This document shows, piece after piece, positions 15,357-22,597 of a stretch of 33,178 bases of DNA. This DNA comes from an uncultured bacterium (GTDB taxonomy: Bacteria; Bacillota; Clostridia; Lachnospirales; Lachnospiraceae): contig CALZQA010000023.1 of NCBI GenBank assembly GCA_945828315.1, positions 1 to 33,178 on the forward strand, read 5' to 3'. Under the pieces are notes generated by a model. That model was given only the letters and a program-made list of their open reading frames with translations, was not told the DNA's origin and ran no database searches. Positions within the stretch are counted from its first letter, which is position 1. Each line of letters begins with the position of its first letter. The translations under genes and the position numbers were made by a program.

Positions 15357-15397
15357 AAAAATAACGGGCACAGAGCCAGATCGGCACTGTGCCCGTT
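15357..15397 (-). terminator. Partial terminator between dctP and dctQ
   Basis: AACGGGCACAG (15363-15373) pairs with CTGTGCCCGTT (15387-15397); on the minus strand five T follow (15361-15357). Such hairpins lower expression of downstream permease genes relative to the binding protein, which is needed in excess. Readthrough must occur because dctQ has no clear promoter of its own. Confidence 0.75.
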
Positions 15398-15432
15398 TCA
15401 CACTCACATATTCTTTTTATGAAAGAATCTTA

Positions 15433-16566
15433 TTAGTTAGCGAAGTCCAGTAACTGCTGGTACAGGTCTGCCTGATCTGCAGTGTTCTCCTCGATGACTT
15501 TCTTACATGCATCCTGCCAAGGTGTGATATCAGGAACCTCAACAACGTTGCAGCCGTCTGCCTTTAATGCCTCAAGAACCTCTGCCTCTGCCTCTGCGGA
15601 AATCTTCTTGCAGTGCTCAGATGCAAGCTTACCAGCCTCAGTCATAGCATCCTGCTGTGCGGGAGTTAAGCTGTTCCATGCATCGTCAGTAATGATAACC
15701 TGTACAGCACCTAAAGTATGTCCGTCAAGGATCAGGTTGTTAGCAACCTCAGGGAATGCATTTGACTTGTAGTTTGCGATCGGCTGCTCAGCAGCGTCAA
15801 CAACACCGGTCTGTAATGCTGAGTATAACTCACCGAAATCTACGACTGTAGGAGAAGCGCCTAAGCCCTCAACCATACCGTTCATGATCGGGTCGTTAGA
15901 TACACGGATCTTTAATCCCTGTAAGCTTGAGATATCAGTCAGCTCTTTGCTAGAGAAGAAGTGACGGAAACCTTCCTCGCCATAGAACAGTCCGCGGATT
16001 CCTGAACCATTCTCTGAGGGCTCCTGTAAGAACTCCTGAGCCAGATCAGACTCAGCGAATGCCCACCAGTGATCTCTGCTCTGCCATGTATAAGGGATTG
16101 ACAGTAAAGATGATTTCTTTCCGCCGTAGCTTGTTAATGCGAATGCAGAAATACGTGACATCTGGATGGTTCCTGCTCCACCGAGCATACTGTCTAATAC
16201 GTCATTCTCAGATCCAAGTACACCGGATGCCTGAAGGTCGATAGTGATAGATCCGCCGGAAAGTCTCTCAACTTCCTCTTTGAACTTGCTGTCCATCTGT
16301 CCAACGATGGTATCCAGCGGGTTAACCTCTGCCATAACCAGAGTAACTGCAGGATCGTTTGCTGCAGGATACTCAGAATCTGCAGCTGCATCATCTGTAG
16401 CCTCTGCTGCATCGTCTGCTGCAGGCTCCTCTGCTGTGTCATCTGCTGCAGGCTCCTCGGTTGCTGCATTGTCTGCTGCAGGCTCCTCCGCCTTGCTCAA
16501 TCCACATGCGGTCATGGAGAATGCCATGGCGCCTACCAGCATTAATGAGATAAGTTTCTTTTTCAT
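15433..16566 (-). CDS. dctP: TRAP transporter substrate-binding lipoprotein (DctP type)
   Basis: 377 residues. A signal segment ends in a lipobox with Cys21 (MTAC), so the protein is lipid-anchored outside the cell. Residues 22-70 are an acidic Ala/Glu/Asp/Pro linker made of near repeats of EEPAAD. The binding domain follows (from about 72), with the conserved Arg segment LQGLKIRVSNDPIMNGMVEG, whose Arg usually pairs with a substrate carboxylate, and GELYSALQTGVVDAAEQP. Ligand carboxylate binding fits uronates. First gene of its operon, under a promoter with two palindromic operators. GGGAGG precedes the ATG. The long flexible linker may lift the domain off the membrane. Confidence 0.95.
   Translation of the reverse strand: MKKKLISLMLVGAMAFSMTACGLSKAEEPAADNAATEEPAADDTAEEPAADDAAEATDDAAADSEYPAANDPAVTLVMAEVNPLDTIVGQMDSKFKEEVERLSGGSITIDLQASGVLGSENDVLDSMLGGAGTIQMSRISAFALTSYGGKKSSLLSIPYTWQSRDHWWAFAESDLAQEFLQEPSENGSGIRGLFYGEEGFRHFFSSKELTDISSLQGLKIRVSNDPIMNGMVEGLGASPTVVDFGELYSALQTGVVDAAEQPIANYKSNAFPEVANNLILDGHTLGAVQVIITDDAWNSLTPAQQDAMTEAGKLASEHCKKISAEAEAEVLEALKADGCNVVEVPDITPWQDACKKVIEENTADQADLYQQLLDFAN
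16415..16488 (-). repeat. Short repeats coding the dctP linker
   Basis: The 17-base word TCTGCTGCAGGCTCCTC occurs exactly three times (16415-16431, 16442-16458, 16472-16488), spaced 27 and 30 bases, in frame with EEPAAD units. The array may vary in copy number between strains. Confidence 0.8.
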
Positions 16567-16605
16567 TTTTCGTCCTCCCTAAATATAGTAGTTAGTTTTT
16601 TCGTA

Positions 16606-16639
16606 CAGGACGGCACTTTTGGTTGTCCGCGCCGCCCTG
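16606..16639 (-). other. Hairpin in the dctP leader RNA
   Basis: On the minus-strand RNA CAGGGCGGC (16639-16631) pairs with GCCGUCCUG (16614-16606), with one G-U pair. It directly follows the downstream operator and precedes the ribosome-binding site by about 25 bases. No T-tract follows, so a stabilising role is more likely than termination. Confidence 0.4.
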
Positions 16640-16682
16640 ACATGTTAGTTGATGGAATTATAATACCATGCTGACATGTTAG
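16637..16682. promoter_or_regulatory. Two GntR-type operators at the dctP promoter
   Basis: CTGACATGTTAG occurs at 16637-16648 and again, identical, at 16671-16682, 34 bases apart. One lies entirely in the -35/-10 spacer, the other just downstream of the transcription start. A variant of the same palindrome lies at the kduI promoter. Position predicts repression; the binder is probably the GntR protein at 18448-19122. Confidence 0.75.
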
Positions 16683-16688
16683 TGTAAA
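16660..16688 (-). promoter_or_regulatory. Promoter of the TRAP/uronate operon
   Basis: On the minus strand TTTACA (16683-16688), 17 bases, TATTAT (16660-16665); start near 16653, giving a leader of about 87 bases before dctP. Upstream (16689-16808), between this promoter and the end of uxuB, I see no gene and no convincing terminator. Confidence 0.75.
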
Positions 16689-16808
16689 GAGGAAAAATAA
16701 CCTAAATCTTTACACTTTCTTTATGCATTTTTCACAATTTTCATCTTTCGTTCACAATCCCTATGCAAAAAACCGTGCAAAACTACTCTGGCAAAGAATT
16801 TTTTTACC

Positions 16809-18416
16809 TTACACGTGTGCCTTTAAGGTCGCACGGATCGCACCGGGGCCCGCAAGCTCCTCTTTCACAAGCGCCTCGATCTGATCGCCGATACCGGCTG
16901 CATACAGATCCGTTCCGAAGATGTTCGCGTTAGATAAAATAGGCTTTAATTTATCACCGACAGATTCGGGCTCACCGAATTTAACTCCTTCGAGTGCTGC
17001 CTGAAGCTCTGCAAGCATCGGGTCAGGTGAAAGCTCAATTGCTTTCCCCTCATCATCCACTCCGATCAGATAACGGATCCAGCCCGCGATCGCGATCGGC
17101 ACATAGTTCAGATCCTTTGCACTGCCATATTTCTCCACATAGGATTTGATCGTCTCGCCATAGCGGATGCCCACCTTCTGTGAAGTGTCGCACGCGATAC
17201 GCTGGGGCGTATCGGGAATAAACTTATTGGGCAGACGCTGCTCAATGACTTCCTTTACGAAATCATCCGGGCTCAGAATTCCGGGGTCACAGACAACCTT
17301 CATGCCTTCCTTCGGACCGATACCGTTCACTAGCTTCACCAGTTCCTCATCCTGCATTTCTGCTGCAATAGAGCTGTAGCCCAGCGTGCAGCCATAAACT
17401 GCCAGAGCAGTGTGCAGTGGATTCAGGCAGGTTGTCACCTTCATGCGTTCCACCTCATTCACGGTGTTGCGGTCTGTCAGGTAAACGCCGGCTTTCTCCA
17501 GCGCAGGTCTTCCATTCGGGAATTTATCCTCAATAACCAGATACTGCGGTCCCTCTGCATTTACAAAAGGCGCAATATAAGTCTTTTTCTCTGTAATGAC
17601 CGGCTGCATTGCCTCGATACCATCTGCCTCCAACGCATCCGCGATCTCGGTACTCGGGCGCGGAGTGATCTTATCGATCATAGACCACGGGAAGCTGATC
17701 TTTGATTCATCCTTCAGATAGTCCAGGAAATCAGCACTTACCAGTTCGCGGGCAAGCCACTCCTGTGCCATCGTGAGCACAGATGTCATCAACTTTTCCC
17801 CATTGTGCGAGCAGTTGTCCATGCTGACCACTGCAAGGGGCGCTCCGCAAGTCTGAAAACGATGATAGAGCATTGCTGTCACCACCGCCATCGCTCCTGT
17901 CGGAGCTTCAGGTCCTTTCTCAAGATCCGGCACCACAAACGGCAGATAGTTACCGTCTGAGCCCTTTAAGGCATAGCCCTTCTCCGTCACCGTAAAGGAG
18001 ATCATCTGAAGACCCGGATCCGCAAAGATTTCCTTTAAACGGTTCCAGCTCTGCTCAGACTTCACATTTGCAGGAATTGCCTCTGCCAGTGAGCCAAGCA
18101 CTTTTTTGTCGGTTGATCCGTCCGCTTTCAAAGTGACCGCCAATACCAGATTGTCATAAGGATCATAGATCTTGTTTATAATATCATAATCAAAGGTCTC
18201 TGCGCAGACGATGCCCTTGTCGGACTCTCCGTTCTCAATCAGCTTGTCTGCGATGCCTCCGATAAAAATACGGAAAATGTTTCCAACGCCAAAATGCACC
18301 CATACAGGTGCCTTCTTTGTGTTCTCTGCAATTTTTTCCACATCATAGCCAGGCACATTGATACCCGCCGCCTTCCATGAAGCGGAATCCTTGATAGCCT
18401 CGCGGCATAATTTCAT
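16809..18416 (-). CDS. uxuB: Fructuronate reductase (mannonate oxidoreductase)
   Basis: 535-residue NAD(H)-dependent enzyme of the mannitol dehydrogenase family, reducing D-fructuronate to D-mannonate in the glucuronate branch. Family marks are VWVHFGVGNIFRIFIGGIAD near residue 50, SMDNCSHNGEKL, and the catalytic region around VTTCLNPLHTALAVYGCTLG. The frame opens 10 codons earlier, but ATG 18416 has GGAGG 9 bases upstream and is preferred. It lies 31 bases after gntR, the last gene of the kdu unit. Its product mannonate needs UxuA to reach KDG, and no uxuA is present in the window. Confidence 0.9.
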   Translation of the reverse strand: MKLCREAIKDSASWKAAGINVPGYDVEKIAENTKKAPVWVHFGVGNIFRIFIGGIADKLIENGESDKGIVCAETFDYDIINKIYDPYDNLVLAVTLKADGSTDKKVLGSLAEAIPANVKSEQSWNRLKEIFADPGLQMISFTVTEKGYALKGSDGNYLPFVVPDLEKGPEAPTGAMAVVTAMLYHRFQTCGAPLAVVSMDNCSHNGEKLMTSVLTMAQEWLARELVSADFLDYLKDESKISFPWSMIDKITPRPSTEIADALEADGIEAMQPVITEKKTYIAPFVNAEGPQYLVIEDKFPNGRPALEKAGVYLTDRNTVNEVERMKVTTCLNPLHTALAVYGCTLGYSSIAAEMQDEELVKLVNGIGPKEGMKVVCDPGILSPDDFVKEVIEQRLPNKFIPDTPQRIACDTSQKVGIRYGETIKSYVEKYGSAKDLNYVPIAIAGWIRYLIGVDDEGKAIELSPDPMLAELQAALEGVKFGEPESVGDKLKPILSNANIFGTDLYAAGIGDQIEALVKEELAGPGAIRATLKAHV

Positions 18417-18447
18417 GATTGTATACCTCCTCATCTCGAAATTCATT

Positions 18448-19122
18448 TTAGCCCATGTCGAACAGCTCCGGTGCCAGAGCGCTCATCTGCTCAATGTCTC
18501 CGATAACACGTCCCAGATGCTTTGTCAATGCAGACCGGTATCCTTCCTTATCGCCTGCTTCAACAAGACAGATCAGCTCTTCGTGGTCCGCAACCGTACG
18601 GTCTTTGTTCTGATTATCCAGATCCACAAGCAAACGGATACGACTGTAATGTGCCATCGTTGAACTGATAATGCCTGCCGCCAGTGTCTCGCCTGCCACG
18701 CGATAAGTCACAGCATGAAATTTGTTATCATTAACCAGATACTCATAAGATGATTCATGGGTTCTGGGCTGTTCGCCGATACGTTCACACGCTTCCGCAA
18801 ATGTGCGCATCTCTTTGATATCCGCAGGTGTAACGTTCTTGAAAAAAGTGTCTGTCATCGCGATCTCCAACGTCTTTCGGATGAACCATTCCTGTCTGGC
18901 CCGCGCGACATTGATCTTTGAGATCATCGATTTTGACTGCGGAAAAATGTCAACCATTCCCTCACTCTGCAGCCTCACCAATGCCTCTCTGGCAGGTGTA
19001 CGGCTAACGTTATAACGCTCTGCAAGCTTTGCAGCTGAAACCGGCTCCCCCGGTTTCAGCGCAAATGTCATGATGTCCTTCCTACATCTATCATAGGTCT
19101 GTTGATTGAGTGATTTATCCAT
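18448..19122 (-). CDS. GntR-family (FadR subgroup) transcriptional regulator
   Basis: 224 residues. The N-terminal winged helix-turn-helix (about 8-72, with AAKLAERYNVSRTPAREALVRL) is followed by an all-helical FCD effector domain (about 78-215) that in this group binds small carboxylic acids through a metal with Asp/His ligands. In uronate clusters such regulators are repressors released by a pathway intermediate. It is cotranscribed with kduI, kduD, eda and uxuB, so it would control its own operon. The shared palindromes at 16637-16682 and 21877-21888 are the best candidate sites. The effector (KDG, a uronate or an intermediate) is not predictable. GAGGGG precedes ATG 19122. Confidence 0.88.
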   Translation of the reverse strand: MDKSLNQQTYDRCRKDIMTFALKPGEPVSAAKLAERYNVSRTPAREALVRLQSEGMVDIFPQSKSMISKINVARARQEWFIRKTLEIAMTDTFFKNVTPADIKEMRTFAEACERIGEQPRTHESSYEYLVNDNKFHAVTYRVAGETLAAGIISSTMAHYSRIRLLVDLDNQNKDRTVADHEELICLVEAGDKEGYRSALTKHLGRVIGDIEQMSALAPELFDMG

Positions 19123-19139
19123 TTCATACCCCTCTTACT

Positions 19140-19463
19140 TCAGATAAAGTCCTCTCGCATGGGGGTGAAGATATCCAGAAGCTTTACTTTTGTGAGGCAA
19201 TCAATGCCGTGGGGAACATTCGGTCCGACAATATAAGTATCACCGGTATTTAATGTTACATCCTCTTTTCCCTCTTCATGAAAAACAAGACTGCCCTCGA
19301 TGATATAGCCGATCTGCTCGTGGGGATGTGCATGCATCTCCCCCTTTGCGCCCGGCTCAAATAAAAGCTCCACATTCATAATGTTGTCACTGTAGGCAAG
19401 CACCTTGCGGACAACACCGCCACCCAGATCCTGATATTCTTTATCCTGATTTTTTACATACAT
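19140..19463 (-). CDS. kdgF: KdgF-like cupin (unsaturated uronate ring-opening)
   Basis: 107-residue single-domain cupin. Metal-binding residues of the KdgF pattern are visible: His44, His46 (or His48) and Gln50 in HAHPHEQIGYIIEG and His85 in VPHG. KdgF proteins speed the conversion of 4,5-unsaturated galacturonate to the linear ketouronate used by KduI, which fits its place between eda and gntR in the kdu unit. Many small cupins look alike, so the function leans on context: it could also be an unrelated sugar-binding cupin. AGGGGA precedes ATG 19463. Confidence 0.72.
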   Translation of the reverse strand: MYVKNQDKEYQDLGGGVVRKVLAYSDNIMNVELLFEPGAKGEMHAHPHEQIGYIIEGSLVFHEEGKEDVTLNTGDTYIVGPNVPHGIDCLTKVKLLDIFTPMREDFI

Positions 19464-19487
19464 AGTTTTCTTCCCCTGATGTCTGAA

Positions 19488-20126
19488 TTAACCTCTGATC
19501 TTCTTTACGAGATCAACTGCTTCCTTTGTCATCTCGGCGATCTTGTCGAACTGCTTATTATCTACAAGATCAGCCTTTACCATCCAGCTGCCACCGCAGG
19601 CTGCGATCTTTCCGAATGACAGGTACTCCTCTAAGTTCTTTGCATTGATACCGCCGGTAGGCATGAATTTTACGTTTGTATATGGTGCTGCCATGGCCTT
19701 GATCATTGCAAGACCGCCTGCCTGTTCTGCAGGGAAGAACTTTAATACCTTCAGCCCTCGCTTCACACCCTGTGCCACCTCGGAAGGAGTAATACATCCG
19801 GGGAGTACAAGGATATCCTTTGACAGACAGTAGTCAACGATCTCAGGATCAAATCCGGGGCTGACGATGAACTTTGCACCTGCTGCCACTGCACGATCCA
19901 CCTGATCGATAGTGAGCACGGTACCTGCTCCCACAAGCATATCCGGGAAATTCTCGGTCATGATCTTGATAGATTCTTCTGCTGCGTCCGTACGGAAGGT
20001 CACCTCCGCACACTTTAATCCGCCTTTGCAAAGCGCCTCTGCCAGCGGCTTTGCATCCTCTGCACGGTTCAATACAACGACAGGTACCACACCGTATCCT
20101 GCCAACTGCTCTAAAATATCACTCAT
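19488..20126 (-). CDS. eda: KDPG/4-hydroxy-2-oxoglutarate aldolase
   Basis: 212-residue class I aldolase (TIM barrel) that splits 2-keto-3-deoxy-6-phosphogluconate into pyruvate and glyceraldehyde 3-phosphate. The Schiff-base Lys129 lies in LKVLKFFPAEQAGG, the catalytic Glu41 and phosphate-side Arg45 in EVTFRT, and the phosphate loop in MPTGGI. Length is normal. It takes the product of KdgK, encoded 14 kb away in the partner operon. Ribosome-binding site AAGGAG lies about 11 bases before ATG 20126. Confidence 0.96.
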   Translation of the reverse strand: MSDILEQLAGYGVVPVVVLNRAEDAKPLAEALCKGGLKCAEVTFRTDAAEESIKIMTENFPDMLVGAGTVLTIDQVDRAVAAGAKFIVSPGFDPEIVDYCLSKDILVLPGCITPSEVAQGVKRGLKVLKFFPAEQAGGLAMIKAMAAPYTNVKFMPTGGINAKNLEEYLSFGKIAACGGSWMVKADLVDNKQFDKIAEMTKEAVDLVKKIRG

Positions 20127-20151
20127 TTTCTCTTTTCTCCTTTTTATGTTT

Positions 20152-20955
20152 TTACTGGGGCTGCTTTCCGATGTAAGCCAGAATTCCGCCGTCTACATAT
20201 AAAATGTGTCCATTTACCGCATTTGATGCATCAGAAGCAAGGAATACCGCAGGTCCCTGCAGCTCCTCGGGCTTCAGCCAGCGGTTTGCAGGTGTCTTTG
20301 CACAGATAAACTGGTCAAAGGGATGTCTGGAGCCGTCCGGCTGAACCTCACGCAGCGGTGCAGTCTGAGGTGTTTCAATATATCCGGGTCCGATACCGTT
20401 ACACTGGATGTTGTACTGGCCGTACTCAGAACAGATATTTTTGGTAAGCATCTTAAGACCACCCTTTGCAGCTGCATATGCGGATACGGTCTCACGTCCC
20501 AGCTCAGACATCATAGAACAGATGTTGATGATCTTTCCGTGACCTTTTTTGATCATGGAAGGGATAACTGCCTTTGATACGATAAACGGAGCATTTAAAT
20601 CCACATCGATCACCTGCCGGAACTCTGCTGCCGTCATTTCGGTCATGGGGATACGCTTGATGATTCCGGCATTGTTTACCAGGATATCGATCACGCCCAC
20701 CTCTTTCTCGATCTGAGCAACCATTGCATTTACCTGTTCCTCGCTTGTAACATCACACACATAACCGTGTGCCTCAATGCCGAGCTCCTTGTATGCGGCA
20801 ATTCCCTTGTCAACAAGTTCCTGCTTAATATCGTTGAATACGATCGTTGCACCTGCCTGTGCATATGCAGATGCGATCGCAAAACCGATGCCGTAAGATG
20901 CACCGGTCACAAGTGCTACTTTTCCTTCTAATGAAAATGAATCTGTAAATGACAT
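20152..20955 (-). CDS. kduD: Short-chain dehydrogenase: 2-deoxy-D-gluconate/KDG 5-dehydrogenase type
   Basis: 267-residue classical short-chain dehydrogenase. The cofactor motif TGASYGIG begins at residue 17, NNAG at 94-97, and the catalytic set Ser147, Tyr160 and Lys164 is intact. The C-terminal part (NGHILYVDGGILAYIGKQPQ) is that of the gluconate 5-dehydrogenase/KduD group. Following KduI directly, the expected reaction is reduction of 3-deoxy-D-glycero-2,5-hexodiulosonate to KDG. Sequence alone cannot exclude a true gluconate 5-dehydrogenase. AGGGAG precedes ATG 20955; the gap after kduI is 41 bases. Confidence 0.87.
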   Translation of the reverse strand: MSFTDSFSLEGKVALVTGASYGIGFAIASAYAQAGATIVFNDIKQELVDKGIAAYKELGIEAHGYVCDVTSEEQVNAMVAQIEKEVGVIDILVNNAGIIKRIPMTEMTAAEFRQVIDVDLNAPFIVSKAVIPSMIKKGHGKIINICSMMSELGRETVSAYAAAKGGLKMLTKNICSEYGQYNIQCNGIGPGYIETPQTAPLREVQPDGSRHPFDQFICAKTPANRWLKPEELQGPAVFLASDASNAVNGHILYVDGGILAYIGKQPQ

Positions 20956-20996
20956 GATTTTTTCTCCCTTTCCCTATTTGATATGATTATTAATAA

Positions 20997-21839
20997 CTAG
21001 CGAAGATCCGTGGTCTTGATATGATCCATATCATCAAACTCCTGGTTTTCTCCGCCCATCGCCCAGATAAACGTATAATTGCTCGTGCCTGCTCCGGAGT
21101 GGATTGACCAGGAAGGCGAGATCACGGCATCCTCATTATGCATCACAATGTGACGGGTCTCGTCACCCTCACCCATGAAATGGAAAACGACCTGATCGTC
21201 AGGCACCTCAAAATATGTATAGATCTCCATACGGCGCTCATGTGTGTGCGCAGGCATGGTATTCCATACACTTCCGGGCTCCAGCACGGTCATTCCCATA
21301 CAGAGCTGACAGGTTTTTAATACATCGGGGTGAATAAACTGATTGATCACACGCTTATTGCTTGTCGCAGCATCTCCAACCGGACGCTTTGCGGCATCCG
21401 CAAGTGTGAGAAGCTTTGTCTCATAAGCCGTGTGCGCAGGTGCGCTCACCATATAAAATTTGGCGGGATGGCTGCCATCTGCAGAAGAAAACAGCACTTC
21501 CTTTGCACCCATAGTGATATAGAGGCAGTCCTTATAGTCAAGCTCATAGACCGTTCCGTCCACTTTGATGCTTCCCTTGCCTCCGATATTAAAGATTCCG
21601 ATCTCTCTACGCTGTAAAATGTAATTGGTTCCGAAATTTGCGTAAACTTCAATACCATCATCCAGAGAGATCTCCCTGGTCACTGGCATGCAGCCGAAGG
21701 TAACCATACGATCAACGTGTGAATATACCGCCACAACACGGTCAGGCTGATACAGCCCGGTAATAAGAAATTCGTCGCGCAGTTCCTGTGTCGTGTAGCG
21801 CTTAACATCCTTCTGGTTTGCAGAGTATCGAATATCCAT
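20997..21839 (-). CDS. kduI: 5-keto-4-deoxyuronate isomerase
   Basis: 280-residue zinc cupin that isomerises 5-dehydro-4-deoxy-D-glucuronate (from unsaturated pectin or glycosaminoglycan fragments) to 3-deoxy-D-glycero-2,5-hexodiulosonate. The zinc ligands His198, His200, Glu205 (MPAHTHERRMEIYTYF) and His247 fall at the same positions as in the Escherichia coli enzyme. First gene of its operon, under a promoter with a GntR-type operator. GAGGAGGG precedes ATG 21839. Confidence 0.97.
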   Translation of the reverse strand: MDIRYSANQKDVKRYTTQELRDEFLITGLYQPDRVVAVYSHVDRMVTFGCMPVTREISLDDGIEVYANFGTNYILQRREIGIFNIGGKGSIKVDGTVYELDYKDCLYITMGAKEVLFSSADGSHPAKFYMVSAPAHTAYETKLLTLADAAKRPVGDAATSNKRVINQFIHPDVLKTCQLCMGMTVLEPGSVWNTMPAHTHERRMEIYTYFEVPDDQVVFHFMGEGDETRHIVMHNEDAVISPSWSIHSGAGTSNYTFIWAMGGENQEFDDMDHIKTTDLR

Positions 21840-21876
21840 CGATGTCCCTCCTCATGAAGTAAAATGTATTTATCAA

Positions 21877-21888
21877 CTAACATGTTAC
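21877..21888. promoter_or_regulatory. GntR-type operator at the kduI promoter
   Basis: CTAACATGTTAC contains the perfect 10-base palindrome TAACATGTTA (21878-21887). It lies at about +7 to +18 of the expected transcript, a repression position, and matches the two dctP sites in 9 of 10 core bases. Confidence 0.72.
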
Positions 21889-21901
21889 TTACTGTAATTT
21901 C

Positions 21902-21930
21902 ATCATAGCACCAATTTTTACCTAATGCAA
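21902..21930 (-). promoter_or_regulatory. Promoter of the kdu/eda/gntR/uxuB operon
   Basis: On the minus strand TTGCAT (21925-21930), 17 bases, TATGAT (21902-21907) with TG one base upstream (extended -10). Start near 21895. Confidence 0.7.
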
Positions 21931-21973
21931 GCCTGAAACACGAAAAAAATTGTGCAAAATTAACCAGAAAAGA

Positions 21974-22597
21974 TCAGATGTCCTCTTTGTAGTCCAGATC
22001 TGTCAGCTCGCCTGCCGTCTCATACACATAAGCCTCATTTTCATGCCGCAGAAATACCGATTTTCCGCCACAGTCCCCGGTGAGTGCCAGAAGTTCCGGC
22101 TCCAGTTTCACCTGAAACATGACCGGGTTCTTGTAACGTCCGTTTTCCGCCATGCATCCCACGGTCCGTCCGCTGCCTGTGACCGCACGCATAAAATCAG
22201 CCAGACTCCCCTGACTGATGTAGGGCATATCCGCCACGAGAAATGTATCATATACACCGGGATCCGTCTCTCCTGCTGCCGCAAGACCTGCACGGATCGT
22301 ATAGGACAGACCTTTCGGGCTGTCCGGACTGTTCACCGCATGTACACGGGGCAGCTCCGGCTCCAGATCTTTTACATAAAAATAAATGTCTGAATGACAA
22401 GTGACCACATACAGCTCATATGTGGTCACCCCTGCAACAATATCCAGCACACGATCGAGGGCATGACGGTACATCGGCTTGCACTCACCATCCACCGTAA
22501 GGGGATAAAGCAGCTTATTTTCTCCAAAGCGGCTGCCATCCCCGCCTGCCAGATAAAAAATTCGATTAATTGTTTTTGTATTTTCCACCTTGTTCAA
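21974..22597 (-). CDS. mocA: MocA-like molybdopterin nucleotidyltransferase
   Basis: 207 residues with an NTP-transferase fold (MobA-like). The nucleotide loop LAGGDGSRFGENKLLYPL is at about residues 17-34, and the metal-binding VADMPYIS is in the middle. Relatives attach CMP to molybdopterin to give the cytosine dinucleotide cofactor of Mo hydroxylases, or handle related tailoring. It is the last gene of the hydroxylase operon and overlaps the end of the molybdenum-subunit gene by 32 bases. The start is not certain: TTG 22597 is 3 bases after GGAGG, while GTG 22588 is 12 bases after it. Confidence 0.78.
   Translation of the reverse strand: MNKVENTKTINRIFYLAGGDGSRFGENKLLYPLTVDGECKPMYRHALDRVLDIVAGVTTYELYVVTCHSDIYFYVKDLEPELPRVHAVNSPDSPKGLSYTIRAGLAAAGETDPGVYDTFLVADMPYISQGSLADFMRAVTGSGRTVGCMAENGRYKNPVMFQVKLEPELLALTGDCGGKSVFLRHENEAYVYETAGELTDLDYKEDI

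Noticed and set aside
16718-16750. Possible catabolite-response (cre) site upstream of the dctP promoter
   Set aside because: Only half of the consensus is present around TTCGTTCACAA; the other half has several mismatches.
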